DNA of 5,265 nucleotides from Oscillospiraceae bacterium (lineage in GTDB: Bacteria; Bacillota; Clostridia; Oscillospirales; Ruminococcaceae). Position 1 is the stretch's first letter; the number at the start of each line of letters is the position of its first letter. A program made the position numbers and the translations under genes. Below are positions 5,190-5,265 of the stretch, one piece after another. The DNA is taken from assembly GCA_016302225.1 (NCBI GenBank), contig JAEDOB010000169.1, forward strand, positions 1 to 5,265, written 5' to 3'. A model generated the notes under the pieces. It was given only the letters and a program-made list of their open reading frames with translations, had not been told where the DNA came from and ran no database searches.

Positions 5190-5265
5190 GAACTACTTTT
5201 CAATATTCAGTAAAATATCTATCTCACCGAAATCGCAACGGTAAGGAGTAAAGCAACAAACAAAA
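5190..5265. other. Unassigned right edge upstream of the xyloglucanase promoter
   Basis: No gene can be assigned. Minus-strand frames entering from the right edge stop at 5193-5195 (23 codons, ending DFGEIDILLNIEK), 5219-5221 (14 codons, hydrophobic, LFVALLLTVAISVR) and 5224-5226. Any one could be the tail of an upstream gene, or all could be chance or an extension of the repeat. The plus strand has AAGGAG near 5243, but no start codon follows before the edge. Confidence 0.3.

Noticed and set aside
1..5265. CRISPR array, tRNA or rRNA genes, insertion sequence with transposase
   Set aside because: No regularly spaced repeats, no cloverleaf or rRNA-like stretch, and no transposase-like protein was seen on either strand.

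Overview
The window most likely comes from a low-to-mid GC Bacillota chromosome, probably a gut or rumen anaerobe of the Ruminococcus/Oscillospiraceae type. The evidence is a set of textbook sigma-A promoters, strong AGGAGG-type ribosome binding sites, a Gram-positive style lipoprotein signal, a plant cell-wall glycosidase, an N-terminal stretch resembling a leucine-rich-repeat surface protein, and a cysteine-rich exported enzyme of the kind seen in strict anaerobes. The genus is inference; the window has no rRNA or other taxonomic marker.

Layout: every gene I can support lies on the minus strand, so transcription runs from right to left. From right to left: (a) 5018-5265 is a non-coding control region. 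It holds a degenerate GTAGGGG-type repeat, a full-consensus promoter, a possible 5' hairpin and a CcpA/LacI-type operator match in the leader. (b) 2774-5017 encodes a 747-residue GH74-family xyloglucanase-like lipoprotein. (c) 2588-2773 holds a 92-bp fold-back repeat and then a strong intrinsic terminator. (d) The terminator directly abuts the promoter of 1204-2514, a seven-TM HD-GYP protein predicted to degrade cyclic di-GMP. (e) A short gap with another sigma-A promoter leads into a 263-residue cytosolic protein (320-1111, DUF1444/DUF5688-like at best). That gene overlaps by ATGA with (f) a signal-anchored, probably LRR-type surface protein that runs off the left edge.

The three transcription units look independent, each with a -35/17 bp/-10 promoter. 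The xyloglucanase would act on hemicellulose outside the cell, held on the membrane by its lipid anchor, and its leader carries a site fitting carbon catabolite control. The HD-GYP protein could link an unknown membrane signal to cyclic di-GMP turnover. The two overlapping genes at the left look translationally coupled. Nothing in the window ties the three units into one pathway, and I see no clear new multi-gene system. The most interesting points are the operator-like site and nearby repeats at the xyloglucanase promoter, the related fold-back repeats on both sides of that gene, and the active-cleft and cysteine peculiarities of the enzyme.
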